Shown: one piece after another, positions 25,707-34,403 of the stretch
Numbering within the stretch: position 1 is the first letter of the stretch
Layout of the letters: each line of letters opens with the position of its first letter
Assembly: GCA_029007825.1 (NCBI GenBank)
Contig: JAQXIO010000003.1
Coordinates: forward strand, 1 to 55,598
Direction: 5' to 3'
Length of the DNA: 55,598 nt
DNA from: Bacteroidales bacterium
Lineage (GTDB): Bacteria; Bacteroidota; Bacteroidia; Bacteroidales; JAQXIO01
Notes under the pieces: model-generated
What the model saw: the letters and a program-made list of their open reading frames with translations, nothing else
The model's database searches: none
What the model was told of the DNA's origin: nothing
Program-made: the position numbers and the translations under genes

Positions 25707-28700
25707 CTATTTGCCAGCTTTCTGTTTATCTTCTTCACTTTCAGTTATCTCTTCCTGTATCTGCCAGTCATGGGTCGGCGCACTTTGCATAGGGCGCAAA
25801 CGCTCCTGCAACCACTGGAAAGCAACAAATAAAGAAGGAACGACGAATAACAAAGCTAACGTACCGATAACCATACCACCTACTGTACCGGTACCAAGCG
25901 AGCGGTTACCGTTTGCTCCTACTCCAGTAGAAACCATCAATGGAAGTAATCCGAAAATCATAGTTAATGCCGTCATTAAGATAGGACGCAAACGAGCCTT
26001 GGCTGCACTTATGGCAGAAGCAATGATTCCCATACCGGCTTTACGGCGTTCTGTAGCATATTCCGTCAGCAGGATAGCCGTTTTAGCCAGCAAACCGATC
26101 AACATAATCAACCCTGTCTGTAAATAGATGTTATTTTCCAGTCCCATCATCTTGGCAAACAAAAAAGTACCCATCAAACCAAATGGAACAGAAAGAATAA
26201 CCGCAAAAGGAACTATAAAACTTTCGTACAACGCACTCAGAATCAGGTAAACCATCAATATACAGATAGCAAAGATGATTACTGTCGTTGAACTCTGCTG
26301 ATTTTCTTCACGGGTAATACCGCCAAAATCATAGCCATAACCTTTCGGCAAAGCCACTTCAGCCGTTTCCTGTACTGCTTTAATAGCATCACCCGTACTA
26401 TAACCTTCGGCGGGCATTGCATTTACCGCTATGGAGTTGTACATATTGAACCGACTCAGCGACTCCGCTCCATAAGTACGAGTCAAGGTCACAAACTGGC
26501 TCAAAGGAGCCATTTCCCCGTTTGACATACGTACAAATGTATTATCCAGAGAGGCTTCATCCAATCTGAATTTCGGATCTGCCTGAATCATCACTTTATA
26601 CACTTTCGAGAAACGGTTGAAGTTCGAAACATATTGTCCGCCATAGTAACCGGACAATGTGCTCAATACAGCATCCGGTGTAATCCCGGCACGCTTACAT
26701 TTGGAAGCATCTATCTCAACCGTCCATTGCGGATAACGGACATCAAAAGGAGAATATGCCATTGCTATTTCAGGACGCTGGTTCAACGCAGCCAGATATT
26801 GCTGCGTAGTCATAAAGAAAGTATTTATATCCCCTCCCTGCTTATCCTGCATATGGAGTTCCAGAGCATTCCCCATACCATAACCCGGAATCATACCCGG
26901 AGAAATAGCAAATACACTGGCATCCTTAATATCGGCTGTTCGTCCATATATCTGACCGATAACAGCCTGTACATTATCTGTCTTTTCGGGACGGTCATCC
27001 CAATGCTTCAGTTTCAAAATAAACATACCAAACGAGCTTCCTTGACCCGCCAACAGACCATAACCGGTTACCTTTTGCACATGCTTCACCTGTGGAATTC
27101 CTTCCAGACGTTGTTCTATACGTTTCATAACTTCATCTGTCGTCTTCAAGGAACTACCTGCCGCAGTACTTACGTTAACAAACACAACTCCCTGATCTTC
27201 ATCAGGCACCAAACTGGTTTTCGTCGTATTCATCAAAAAAATGAGAGCAGCTACGGAACATACCAGCATAGACCATACCAACCACTTACGTTTGATAAAG
27301 AATAAAACAATATTTTTGTACTTTTCAATTATCACATTGAAAGCGGTATTAAATGCCCTACGGAAACGAGAGGCAAAATTATCCTTTTGCGTACCATCAT
27401 CGTTGATATACGGCTTCAACAGCAAAGCACAAAGGGCAGGACTCAACGTCAATGCGTTGACAGCAGAGATACCGACAGCCACAGCCATCGTTAAACCGAA
27501 TTGTGTATAAAAGGTACCGGATGTTCCGCTCATGAATGAAACGGGAATAAACACAGCCATAAACACAAGCGACGAAGTAATAACCGCATTACTGATACCT
27601 TTCATGGCATCAATACTGGCCATATAAGAAGATTTATAACCTACGTCAAAGCGGGCCTGCACCGCCTCGACGACGACAATGGCATCATCGACCACCGTAC
27701 CAATCACCAATACCAAGGCAAACAGAGTAATCAGGTTAATACTGAATCCTATGAATGCCATAAAAGCAAATGTACCGATCAACGAAACAATAATACCGAC
27801 CAGAGGAATCAAGGTAGAACGAAGGTCTTGCAAAAACACATAGACTACAAGTATAACCAGAAGAATTGCTTCAATCAATGTCTTGATAACCTCATGAATA
27901 GAAGCAAACAAAAAGTCATTAGAACTCATTATCTGCGTCAATGCAACCCCTTTTGGTAAGTCTTTCTGAGCCTCTTCCAAAAGCTTATCAATATTCTGGT
28001 TTACTTCAGTCGCATTCGAACCTGCAGTCTGGAAAATCATACACGATACACCTTCATGCCCATTCATACTACCGGCATATGCATAACTTTCCTGACCTAA
28101 TTCAATATCAGCTATATCTTTCAGTTTCAACACTTCACCATCATCCGTAGAACGAATTACAATATCCCCGAATTCCTCAGGGGTAATCAGACGCCCCTTA
28201 TACTTCATCGTATATTGATAAGTTTCGTCCGAGTTCTCGCCGAACGAACCGGTAGCCGATTCGATATTTTGCTCGGCAAGCACAGCCGTTACATCGGTAG
28301 GAATCAGTTTATACTGAGCCATGACGTCAGGTTTCATCCAAACACGCATACTGTACTCTCCCCCCATGATCATCATGTCACCTACACCTGTAATACGAAG
28401 AATCTGTGGTTTCAAGTTGATGCTCATATAATTGGCAAGAAAATTCTCGTCATACGAATCATCCGGACTATACAGTGAAAACATCTGTAAAATACTGGTC
28501 TGTCTTTTAGACGTCAACACCCCTACCCGAGTCACCTCAGCCGGCAGTTCTCCCGTAGCTTTCGACACACGATTCTGCACATTAACCGCTGCCATATCCG
28601 GATCCGTTCCTTGCCTAAAATAAATGGTAATCGTGACTGTTCCTGCATTGGTGGCAGTAGAAGTCATATAGGTCATGTTTTCAACCCCATTGATAGCCTC

Positions 28701-28901
28701 TTCCAACGGAGCAATAACACTCTTCTGTAAAGTCTCTGCACTAGCCCCGAAATAAGTAGTGCTCACCTGTACGGTAGGAGGTGCAATATCGGGATACTGT
28801 TCTACCGGCAAAGTAAAAAGTCCGATAAGACCAACTACAACAATCGAGATTGAGATAACCGCCGATAATACGGGGCGCTCGATAAAAGTTCTCAAATTCA
28901 T
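25707..28901 (-). CDS. RND-family inner-membrane multidrug efflux pump (AcrB/MexB type)
   Basis: Proton-driven inner-membrane transporter of 1,064 residues that exports hydrophobic or amphiphilic compounds. Seen: first membrane helix at about 10-30, FxxRP at the N-terminus (FIERPVLS), the periplasmic porter loops with AAVNVQNRVSKATGELP, the TM4 proton-relay acidic pair D405-D406 in GTVVDDAIVVVEA, a second six-helix bundle from about 540 and the conserved C-terminal RLRPILMTALTMIFGLLPL. It is complete and of HAE1 type (drug exporting) by these motifs, not the heavy-metal class. The gene starts 3 bp after the adaptor gene and is followed by the outer-membrane channel. Confidence 0.95.
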   Translation of the reverse strand: MNLRTFIERPVLSAVISISIVVVGLIGLFTLPVEQYPDIAPPTVQVSTTYFGASAETLQKSVIAPLEEAINGVENMTYMTSTATNAGTVTITIYFRQGTDPDMAAVNVQNRVSKATGELPAEVTRVGVLTSKRQTSILQMFSLYSPDDSYDENFLANYMSINLKPQILRITGVGDMMIMGGEYSMRVWMKPDVMAQYKLIPTDVTAVLAEQNIESATGSFGENSDETYQYTMKYKGRLITPEEFGDIVIRSTDDGEVLKLKDIADIELGQESYAYAGSMNGHEGVSCMIFQTAGSNATEVNQNIDKLLEEAQKDLPKGVALTQIMSSNDFLFASIHEVIKTLIEAILLVILVVYVFLQDLRSTLIPLVGIIVSLIGTFAFMAFIGFSINLITLFALVLVIGTVVDDAIVVVEAVQARFDVGYKSSYMASIDAMKGISNAVITSSLVFMAVFIPVSFMSGTSGTFYTQFGLTMAVAVGISAVNALTLSPALCALLLKPYINDDGTQKDNFASRFRRAFNTAFNVIIEKYKNIVLFFIKRKWLVWSMLVCSVAALIFLMNTTKTSLVPDEDQGVVFVNVSTAAGSSLKTTDEVMKRIEQRLEGIPQVKHVQKVTGYGLLAGQGSSFGMFILKLKHWDDRPEKTDNVQAVIGQIYGRTADIKDASVFAISPGMIPGYGMGNALELHMQDKQGGDINTFFMTTQQYLAALNQRPEIAMAYSPFDVRYPQWTVEIDASKCKRAGITPDAVLSTLSGYYGGQYVSNFNRFSKVYKVMIQADPKFRLDEASLDNTFVRMSNGEMAPLSQFVTLTRTYGAESLSRFNMYNSIAVNAMPAEGYSTGDAIKAVQETAEVALPKGYGYDFGGITREENQQSSTTVIIFAICILMVYLILSALYESFIVPFAVILSVPFGLMGTFLFAKMMGLENNIYLQTGLIMLIGLLAKTAILLTEYATERRKAGMGIIASAISAAKARLRPILMTALTMIFGLLPLMVSTGVGANGNRSLGTGTVGGMVIGTLALLFVVPSLFVAFQWLQERLRPMQSAPTHDWQIQEEITESEEDKQKAGK

Positions 28902-28904
28902 GGA

Positions 28905-30050
28905 TTAGCCCTCCTTTGTTTGGTTCTGGGAAGCAGCAGTCGGAGCTGATGCGGATTTCGGATGAATCGGCGTACCTTCCCGAAGCAATCCTACACCTTC
29001 AACTACAATAACGTCTCCCGGCGTCAATCCTTCATCTACAATGTATTCTTTCCCCCCATTTACACGGGTTACTTCTACCGGAGCAGATTGTGCCTTACCA
29101 TCCACGACTTTATAAACGAACCTTTTATCTTGTATTTCATATGTCGCAGCCTGAGGAATAACCACAGCATTGGTTTTCTGTACAGGAATAATTACATTTC
29201 CGGCTCCTCCACTATGCAACAGTCCTTCCTGATTCGGAAATACAGCACGCAAACTAACAGAACCCGTCGAACGGTCAATCACACCACTTATCGTTTCTAT
29301 TTTACCTTTTTCCGGATAAGTTGATTTATCGTTCAGCAACAAATCAATCTCAGGCATTTCCTCGAGCGCCTTATCTTTCGAGCCATATTGCCGTATAAGT
29401 GAAAGCAATTGATTTTCTGTCATAGAAAAATAAACATACATATTCGAATTATCCGAAATAGTTGTTAACGGTTGGGGTATCGACGCACTTACCAAAGCTC
29501 CTACCCGATACGGCAATGTACCGGCCACCCCACTCGATGGACTCTTAACTTCCGTATAAGAGAGATTGTTCCGGGCATTCACTTCCTGAGCCTGAGCCTG
29601 GGCCAACTGGGCTTTCGCTGTCAATAAATCATTTTCAGCAGTCGAAAGATCAAATTGCGAAACGACATTCTGGGAAAACAATTCTTTCTTGGAGTCATAA
29701 ACCAACTGAGCTGTTGCCACCCCTGCTTTTGCCATTTTCACATCAGCCTCGGCAGCTTGTAGTGCGGCTTTATAAGGCACCTGATCTATTACAAAAAGGA
29801 TTTGACCCTGACGGACTTTTTCACCTTCTTTAATACACACTTTAGAAATTGTTCCTGAAACCTGAGGATAAATATCTATATCTTGACGTCCACGTATTGT
29901 TGCAGAATAGTTACTTAATAATGTTCGATCCGTTGTTGAGATGTCCATTACCGCGTATTCCATTTCGGGGGCCATCGTGGGTGCTTTACGGCATCCCATC
30001 ATCAAAAAGCAGTATAAAAAAGCTACTGCACACACCAAGTTTTGCTTCAT
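28905..30050 (-). CDS. RND efflux periplasmic adaptor lipoprotein (AcrA/MexA type)
   Basis: Periplasmic membrane-fusion protein linking the RND pump to the outer-membrane channel. Seen: a signal peptide with lipobox ending at C20 (MMGC); a barrel-sandwich/lipoyl half (about 60-85, IDIYPQVSGTISKVCIKEGE); a helical hairpin (about 95-165); the second lipoyl half (NNLSYTEVKSPSSGVAG); a beta-barrel domain with SLRAVFPNQEGLLHSGGAGNV; and a membrane-proximal domain near the C-terminus (VEVTRVNGGKEYIVDEGLTPGDVIVVEG spans about 325-352). The length of 381 residues is normal. First gene of the operon, divergent from an AraC-type regulator across a 150-bp control region. Confidence 0.93.
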   Translation of the reverse strand: MKQNLVCAVAFLYCFLMMGCRKAPTMAPEMEYAVMDISTTDRTLLSNYSATIRGRQDIDIYPQVSGTISKVCIKEGEKVRQGQILFVIDQVPYKAALQAAEADVKMAKAGVATAQLVYDSKKELFSQNVVSQFDLSTAENDLLTAKAQLAQAQAQEVNARNNLSYTEVKSPSSGVAGTLPYRVGALVSASIPQPLTTISDNSNMYVYFSMTENQLLSLIRQYGSKDKALEEMPEIDLLLNDKSTYPEKGKIETISGVIDRSTGSVSLRAVFPNQEGLLHSGGAGNVIIPVQKTNAVVIPQAATYEIQDKRFVYKVVDGKAQSAPVEVTRVNGGKEYIVDEGLTPGDVIVVEGVGLLREGTPIHPKSASAPTAASQNQTKEG

Positions 30051-30078
30051 AACGACTATAATTCAGTTTTTACGGAGG

Positions 30079-30086
30079 CAAAAATA
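30079..30086 (-). promoter_or_regulatory. Efflux operon promoter -7 element
   Basis: TATTTTTG on the minus strand, exact TAnnTTTG, about 29 bp upstream of the adaptor ATG. It shares the 150-bp gap with the regulator promoter, so one regulator site could control both. Confidence 0.5.
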
Positions 30087-30174
30087 CAGCAGATTTATCT
30101 TTGTCATCATTTCAGAAAACGCCCTAAATTGTTCAAAACGTAATATAATAGATACAAATACGCGAATAATGTTT

Positions 30175-30182
30175 TATTTTTG
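30175..30182 (+). promoter_or_regulatory. AraC-regulator promoter -7 element
   Basis: TATTTTTG, exact TAnnTTTG, about 18 bp before the ATG at 30201. A second match, TATCTTTG at 30096-30103 on the same strand, would give a longer leader. Confidence 0.45.
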
Positions 30183-30200
30183 TTTCAAAATATATAATAT

Positions 30201-31052
30201 ATGGAAAATTGGGTATACCCTACAGAGGAGACTCCTTTCCTGGCCGGAGAAACAAATTTAAATGAATTTTTAAACCGTCCTTTGAGAATGAACGGTGGCG
30301 CAATTCTATTATGCAAAAACGGAACAGCGAGAGTAACCATCGATTTAATCGAATTTGATATCCAACCGGAAACAGAAATAATATTGTTAACCGATTCCGT
30401 ATTAATGCTTTTAGAGACTGACCGTGATTTTCTCGCTACTTTTTTTTCTTTTACATCTCAATTACTTAATGAAGCCTGTCATCGGTTGGATGCCCCTTTT
30501 TTCCGTTATTTGAAAGAACATCCTACACACAAACACTCAAAAGAGACCTACAAGCTTATCAATAATTTATTCGATCTAATTATTTCTACGTACGAAGACC
30601 ATAAAAACAGATTCCGTTCGGTAATAGCAAAAAACTATCTTCAAATCTACATGTTAAATGTTTACAACAAAGCCGAACAATATTTCATAGGTCCCCGAAA
30701 CGACGGATACAGCCGTCAAGAAGAATTATTCCACCAATACATCGAATTGGTAATGAAAAATTTTATGAAACAACGGGATGTTGCGTTTTATGCAAATGAA
30801 ATGTGCATTTCCAAAGGCTATCTGGCGACGATCGTCCATAATGTCATCGGTGCCACACCTAAGGTTGTTCTGGACAAATATATTATACAAGAAATAAAAG
30901 TGTTGCTTACTTCTACCGATCTATCTGTACAACAAATTGCAGATTACCTGCATTTTCCCGACCAATCTTATTTGGGACGATATTTTAAACATCATACTTC
31001 CCAATCTCCGATACAATATCGCAGCAAATGGAAAAATAAATTCCGAAGGTAA
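30201..31052 (+). CDS. AraC-family transcriptional regulator, divergent from the efflux operon
   Basis: Cytoplasmic transcription factor of 283 residues. Seen: an N-terminal cupin-like sensing region (about 1-150, GAILLCKNGTARVTIDLIEF then DIQPETEIILL) and a C-terminal double helix-turn-helix (about 180-280) with VAFYANEMCISKGYLATIVHNVIG and LSVQQIADYLHFPDQSYLGRYFKHHTSQSP (about 241-270), the standard AraC DNA-binding pattern. Its position, divergent from an RND operon, suggests it controls that operon, probably in response to a pump substrate. Whether it activates or represses cannot be told. Similar AraC/RND pairs are common in Bacteroidota. Confidence 0.88.
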   Translation: MENWVYPTEETPFLAGETNLNEFLNRPLRMNGGAILLCKNGTARVTIDLIEFDIQPETEIILLTDSVLMLLETDRDFLATFFSFTSQLLNEACHRLDAPFFRYLKEHPTHKHSKETYKLINNLFDLIISTYEDHKNRFRSVIAKNYLQIYMLNVYNKAEQYFIGPRNDGYSRQEELFHQYIELVMKNFMKQRDVAFYANEMCISKGYLATIVHNVIGATPKVVLDKYIIQEIKVLLTSTDLSVQQIADYLHFPDQSYLGRYFKHHTSQSPIQYRSKWKNKFRR

Positions 31053-31211
31053 ACCGGTAAGAATATCTTACATATAACATAAAATGTAGATTTCAAACGG
31101 TTTACAAAATAGCAGGTTCAAATAAAATAATGATGATATTTGTTTTATATTTATGGACTTAATCTTTTCCCAATATAATTTAACTTTATGGCAAAGAGTA
31201 ATAAAAAATAG

Positions 31212-31242
31212 TTGTACGGAACTATCTATTTGTCTAACTTTG
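31212..31242 (+). promoter_or_regulatory. Promoter of the sorting-domain miniprotein gene
   Basis: TTG (31212-31214), 20 bp spacer, TAACTTTG (31235-31242). Both boxes and the spacing fit the Bacteroidota consensus and match the fabI and prmC promoters in this window. The GTG start lies about 22 bp after the -7 box. Confidence 0.6.
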
Positions 31243-31264
31243 CAACAAATTATCAAATTAACTG

Positions 31265-31576
31265 GTGCGTAAACACTTAAATATATTATCCCTCTTCTTA
31301 TTCATTACATTTTCTGTAATGGCTCAAAGGAACGATCTCCCCGAACAACAACGCATGGAGTCTGGTGAGGAGGGAATCCAATTATGGGCCGATACGAATA
31401 AATTATACATCCGCAACGGAGAGCCCGGTATGCGAATTGTTATTTACAGCGTTGTTGGAACCAAAGTCAGTGAAGTAGAACTGAAAAGCGCCAACAGTGA
31501 AATTCCTTTACAGCTTCCGAAAGGCTACTATATCCTGAAGATAGGGGAAATAGCACGAAAAATTGCTGTTAAATAA
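31265..31576 (+). CDS. Secreted miniprotein consisting mostly of a type IX sorting-like domain
   Basis: 103 residues starting at GTG, since no ATG is available in a sensible place. Seen: a signal peptide (about 1-20, SVMAQ), a short hydrophilic stretch of some 20 residues (RNDLPEQQRMESGEEG), then about 60 residues, LYIRNGEPGMRIVIYSVVGT through to the end KIAVK, that resemble a type A C-terminal sorting domain: Asn/Gly turn, xVxIYxxxGxxV strand, LPxGYYILKIG and a final KIAVK strand. In type IX cargo that domain directs export through SprA and is then usually cleaved. Here almost nothing would be left as cargo, so the domain itself may be the function, for example signalling or an assembly role. 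A clear promoter stands in front. It ends 17 bp from the convergent trkH. Confidence 0.65.
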   Translation: MRKHLNILSLFLFITFSVMAQRNDLPEQQRMESGEEGIQLWADTNKLYIRNGEPGMRIVIYSVVGTKVSEVELKSANSEIPLQLPKGYYILKIGEIARKIAVK

Positions 31577-31593
31577 CATACAATCGATTCTTC

Positions 31594-33051
31594 TTATTTC
31601 CAAAATCCCGGTGTCAGAATACTTATTACGGTAAAAAGTTCAAGACGTCCCGTCATCATCAGAAAAGAAAGGCACCATTTTACAAAACAGGGAACTTCGG
31701 CAAAAGACCCAGCAGGGCCTAGTTCTCCCAGTCCTGGACCAGTATTACTCATACATGTAACAGACGCACTTAATGATTCCACGAACCCCATCCCGAATGC
31801 CGTAAACAGAAGGCTGCTACTCAACAAAAGGAAAATATAAATTACGACAAAAGCCAGAACTTTACTTACTACGTCGGGCGAAACTGCGTGATTATTTACC
31901 CTCACTGCTAATACGGCTTTCGGATGAGAATATTTTTTAAACTCATTGATAGTACTTTTTCCCAATATCAGTGCCCGGATCATCTTCATACCACCACTGG
32001 TCGATCCCGCGCAACCACAAAAAAGCATCAGTAGCAGAAAGAACGCCCAGAAAAACGGCCCCCACAAAACATAATTCTCAGAAGTAAATCCCGTCGTAGT
32101 AATCAATGTCGTAACCTGAAACAATGCTGTACGGAAACTCGACTCCAAACCTGTACCCCATCCGGTCACCAGCAAAGCCACTGTAACAATTGCTACGGAA
32201 CCCAAAACCGTATAGAAAAAAGCCCTTAACTCTTCGTCATAAAAAAAGCGTTTCCATTTTCCTTTAAACAAAAAGTAAATAAGGGAAAAATTCAATGCCC
32301 CGATAAACATAAAAATAGAAACTACGTAATCAACGTAAGGTGAATGAAAGTAGGCAATACTATCCTGCTTTGTGGAATAACCACCTGTCGCCATTGTCGT
32401 AAAAGCATGACAAACAGCATCGAATAAAGACATGGGGCCTATCCATAACAGAAAAACAAGAATCATCGTTATACCGAAATACAGAGACCACAATCTCTTC
32501 GCAACCTGTGTAGCCCGCGGTAAAAACTTATCATGACTGACACCGGTAGATTCGGCATCAAAAAGCTGTGTAGCTCCGCCTCCCAGCATCGGAAGTATTG
32601 CCAGCGTCAGCACAATCATTCCCATACCTCCCTGCCACTGGGTAATACTACGCCAGAACAACAAGCCTTCGGGCATCGCTTCAATATCGGTAAGAATTGT
32701 CGCTCCGGTGGTCGTAAACCCCGACATTGTCTCAAAAAAAGCATCCGTAACAGAAGGTATCGCTCCACTCGTATAGTAGGGCAACATCCCGAAAAAAGAA
32801 AATACAATCCAAGTCAGTGTAACCGTAATAGCTCCTTCTTTTTTCCCTGCCTTGTGTTCATCGGCATTACGACCAATAAAAACAAAAATCAGTCCGATCA
32901 TTAAAGTAAAAAGGCTGCATGCAAAAAGGTATATAGTATCTTCTCCCTTATAACAAAAGGCGACAACGGTCGATAACAACATAAAAAAGGTCTCTATAAT
33001 CAACAGAAAACCCAACATTTTCAGAATAAACCGGATATTCAGCTTCGACAT
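31594..33051 (-). CDS. trkH: Trk-type potassium uptake channel subunit TrkH
   Basis: Inner-membrane potassium translocating subunit. The frame is open from a TTG at 33078, but that would run into trkA; the ATG at 33051, seven bases after the trkA stop, gives a 485-residue protein of normal length. Seen: four repeated pore loops with selectivity-filter-like sequences (SGFTTTGATIL, MATGGYSTK, TTTGFTSENY, SNTGPGLGELG) between pairs of membrane helices. It works with the cytoplasmic NAD-binding regulator TrkA encoded directly upstream, and closes the dxs-trkA-trkH unit. No terminator is visible in the 17 bp before the convergent miniprotein gene. Confidence 0.93.
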   Translation of the reverse strand: MSKLNIRFILKMLGFLLIIETFFMLLSTVVAFCYKGEDTIYLFACSLFTLMIGLIFVFIGRNADEHKAGKKEGAITVTLTWIVFSFFGMLPYYTSGAIPSVTDAFFETMSGFTTTGATILTDIEAMPEGLLFWRSITQWQGGMGMIVLTLAILPMLGGGATQLFDAESTGVSHDKFLPRATQVAKRLWSLYFGITMILVFLLWIGPMSLFDAVCHAFTTMATGGYSTKQDSIAYFHSPYVDYVVSIFMFIGALNFSLIYFLFKGKWKRFFYDEELRAFFYTVLGSVAIVTVALLVTGWGTGLESSFRTALFQVTTLITTTGFTSENYVLWGPFFWAFFLLLMLFCGCAGSTSGGMKMIRALILGKSTINEFKKYSHPKAVLAVRVNNHAVSPDVVSKVLAFVVIYIFLLLSSSLLFTAFGMGFVESLSASVTCMSNTGPGLGELGPAGSFAEVPCFVKWCLSFLMMTGRLELFTVISILTPGFWK

Positions 33052-33058
33052 GGAAAGG

Positions 33059-34399
33059 TTAATTAAAATAATTCTCAAGTTTTCTCATTGCCGTATCCAA
33101 ACAAAAGACAACAACTTTATCCTGCGGCAGGATTACGGTATCTCCTTCAACTATCTGAGAAACTCCGTCACGTATCAAACCTCCCAATGTTATGTCTTTC
33201 GGCAAATTCAGGTCTTTCACCGGTTTTTTCGTTATTTTAGAATCCGGACGGGCCACCAATTCGGCTACATCGGCATTGGCAAAAGTCAGACATTTTACAT
33301 TAGAAACATCTGCATCCAGCAAGAACTGGTATATATTACTCGCGGCAATCAGTTTTTTATTAATAATCGCTCCTATATCGAACTTCTCCACAAGGGGAAG
33401 ATAATCTATATTCTCGACCTGTGCTATCGTTTTTAAAACACCGTAACGCTTCGCTACTATACATGCCAGAATATTTGTACTTGCATCGTCCGTTAAGGCA
33501 ATAAAAGCCTCAGCGTCACCCAAACCCTCTTCTTTAAGAAGTTCGGTATCCCGTCCATCTCCATGAATTATCATCACATTGCTACCGACTTTTGCCGCCA
33601 GTTCTTTACAGCGCTCAGCATCCCTTTCTATAATCCGGACTCTTATATTATCCGGTAAATACTGCGTCGCTCTGTATGCAATGCGGCTACCTCCCATTAT
33701 AACGACTTTTTTTACCTCTGTCTCGCGCTTTCCGGCATGCACACGAATCTCATGAAGATATTCCCGGGTCGTTGCAAAAAACACAATATCTCCGGGTAAT
33801 ATCACATCATTTCCTTTCGGTATAATCGTATCGCTATCCCGCTTTATGGCAACCACATGATATTTTTTCTTTCCCGCAAATAATTCGCTTAGTGACTTAT
33901 CTACTATAGGAGCATTTTCACGAACTTTAATTCCGATCAATATCAATGCTCCTCCGCACAATTCCCAATATTGTCTAGCCCAAGGCCGTTTCACCGCAGC
34001 AACAATCTCTTTAGCAGCGAGCATTTCCGGATAAATCAACGAATGGACACCCAAACGTTCAAAAAAGGCTGCATTTTTAGGCAGAAGATATTCATAATTA
34101 TTAATCCGGGCAAAAGTACGTTGAGCTCCAAGATTTGCAGCCAGCATACAAGCTGTAATATTCGTCGTTTCCTCCGGGGTAACTCCAATAAAAAGGTCGG
34201 CATTGCCAATGCCCGCATCCTCAAGATCCCTGATAGAAGTGGGATTTCCCAAGACAGGCATAATCTCAAAACCCGAGCCTACCGCATTTTGTAAACGCTC
34301 GTCATCGGGGTCCATTAAAATGATGTCTTGTCTTTCTTGTGAAAGCAACTTTGCAAGGTGAGTACCAACTTCACCTGCTCCGGCAATAATAATCTTCAT
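33059..34399 (-). CDS. trkA: Trk potassium transporter NAD-binding subunit TrkA
   Basis: Cytoplasmic gating subunit that binds NAD(H) and controls the TrkH channel. Seen: two tandem RCK modules, each with a Rossmann NAD-binding half and a C-terminal ligand-binding half: first IIIAGAGEVGTHLAKLL (about 3-19) with D31 at the ribose-binding position, second KVVIMGGSRIAYRATQYL (about 230-247), the latter with a less regular glycine motif. TrkA-C domains lie at about 145-225 and 365-446. The 446-residue length is normal for the two-module form. It begins 4 bp after dxs and ends 7 bp before trkH, so the three are almost surely one transcript. Confidence 0.93.
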   Translation of the reverse strand: MKIIIAGAGEVGTHLAKLLSQERQDIILMDPDDERLQNAVGSGFEIMPVLGNPTSIRDLEDAGIGNADLFIGVTPEETTNITACMLAANLGAQRTFARINNYEYLLPKNAAFFERLGVHSLIYPEMLAAKEIVAAVKRPWARQYWELCGGALILIGIKVRENAPIVDKSLSELFAGKKKYHVVAIKRDSDTIIPKGNDVILPGDIVFFATTREYLHEIRVHAGKRETEVKKVVIMGGSRIAYRATQYLPDNIRVRIIERDAERCKELAAKVGSNVMIIHGDGRDTELLKEEGLGDAEAFIALTDDASTNILACIVAKRYGVLKTIAQVENIDYLPLVEKFDIGAIINKKLIAASNIYQFLLDADVSNVKCLTFANADVAELVARPDSKITKKPVKDLNLPKDITLGGLIRDGVSQIVEGDTVILPQDKVVVFCLDTAMRKLENYFN

Positions 34400-34403
34400 A
34401 TAA

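Noticed and set aside
26634..27305. Open frame of 223 codons on the plus strand
   Set aside because: Antisense to the RND pump gene, composition of a shadow frame, no recognisable features.
31068..31256. Small minus-strand frame in the gap before the miniprotein gene
   Set aside because: It overlaps the miniprotein promoter, has no start signal and a random-looking sequence; the gap is better read as intergenic.
33052..33078. TTG start for trkH giving nine more residues
   Set aside because: It would overlap the end of trkA by 20 bases; the ATG at 33051 follows trkA by seven bases and fits the family.
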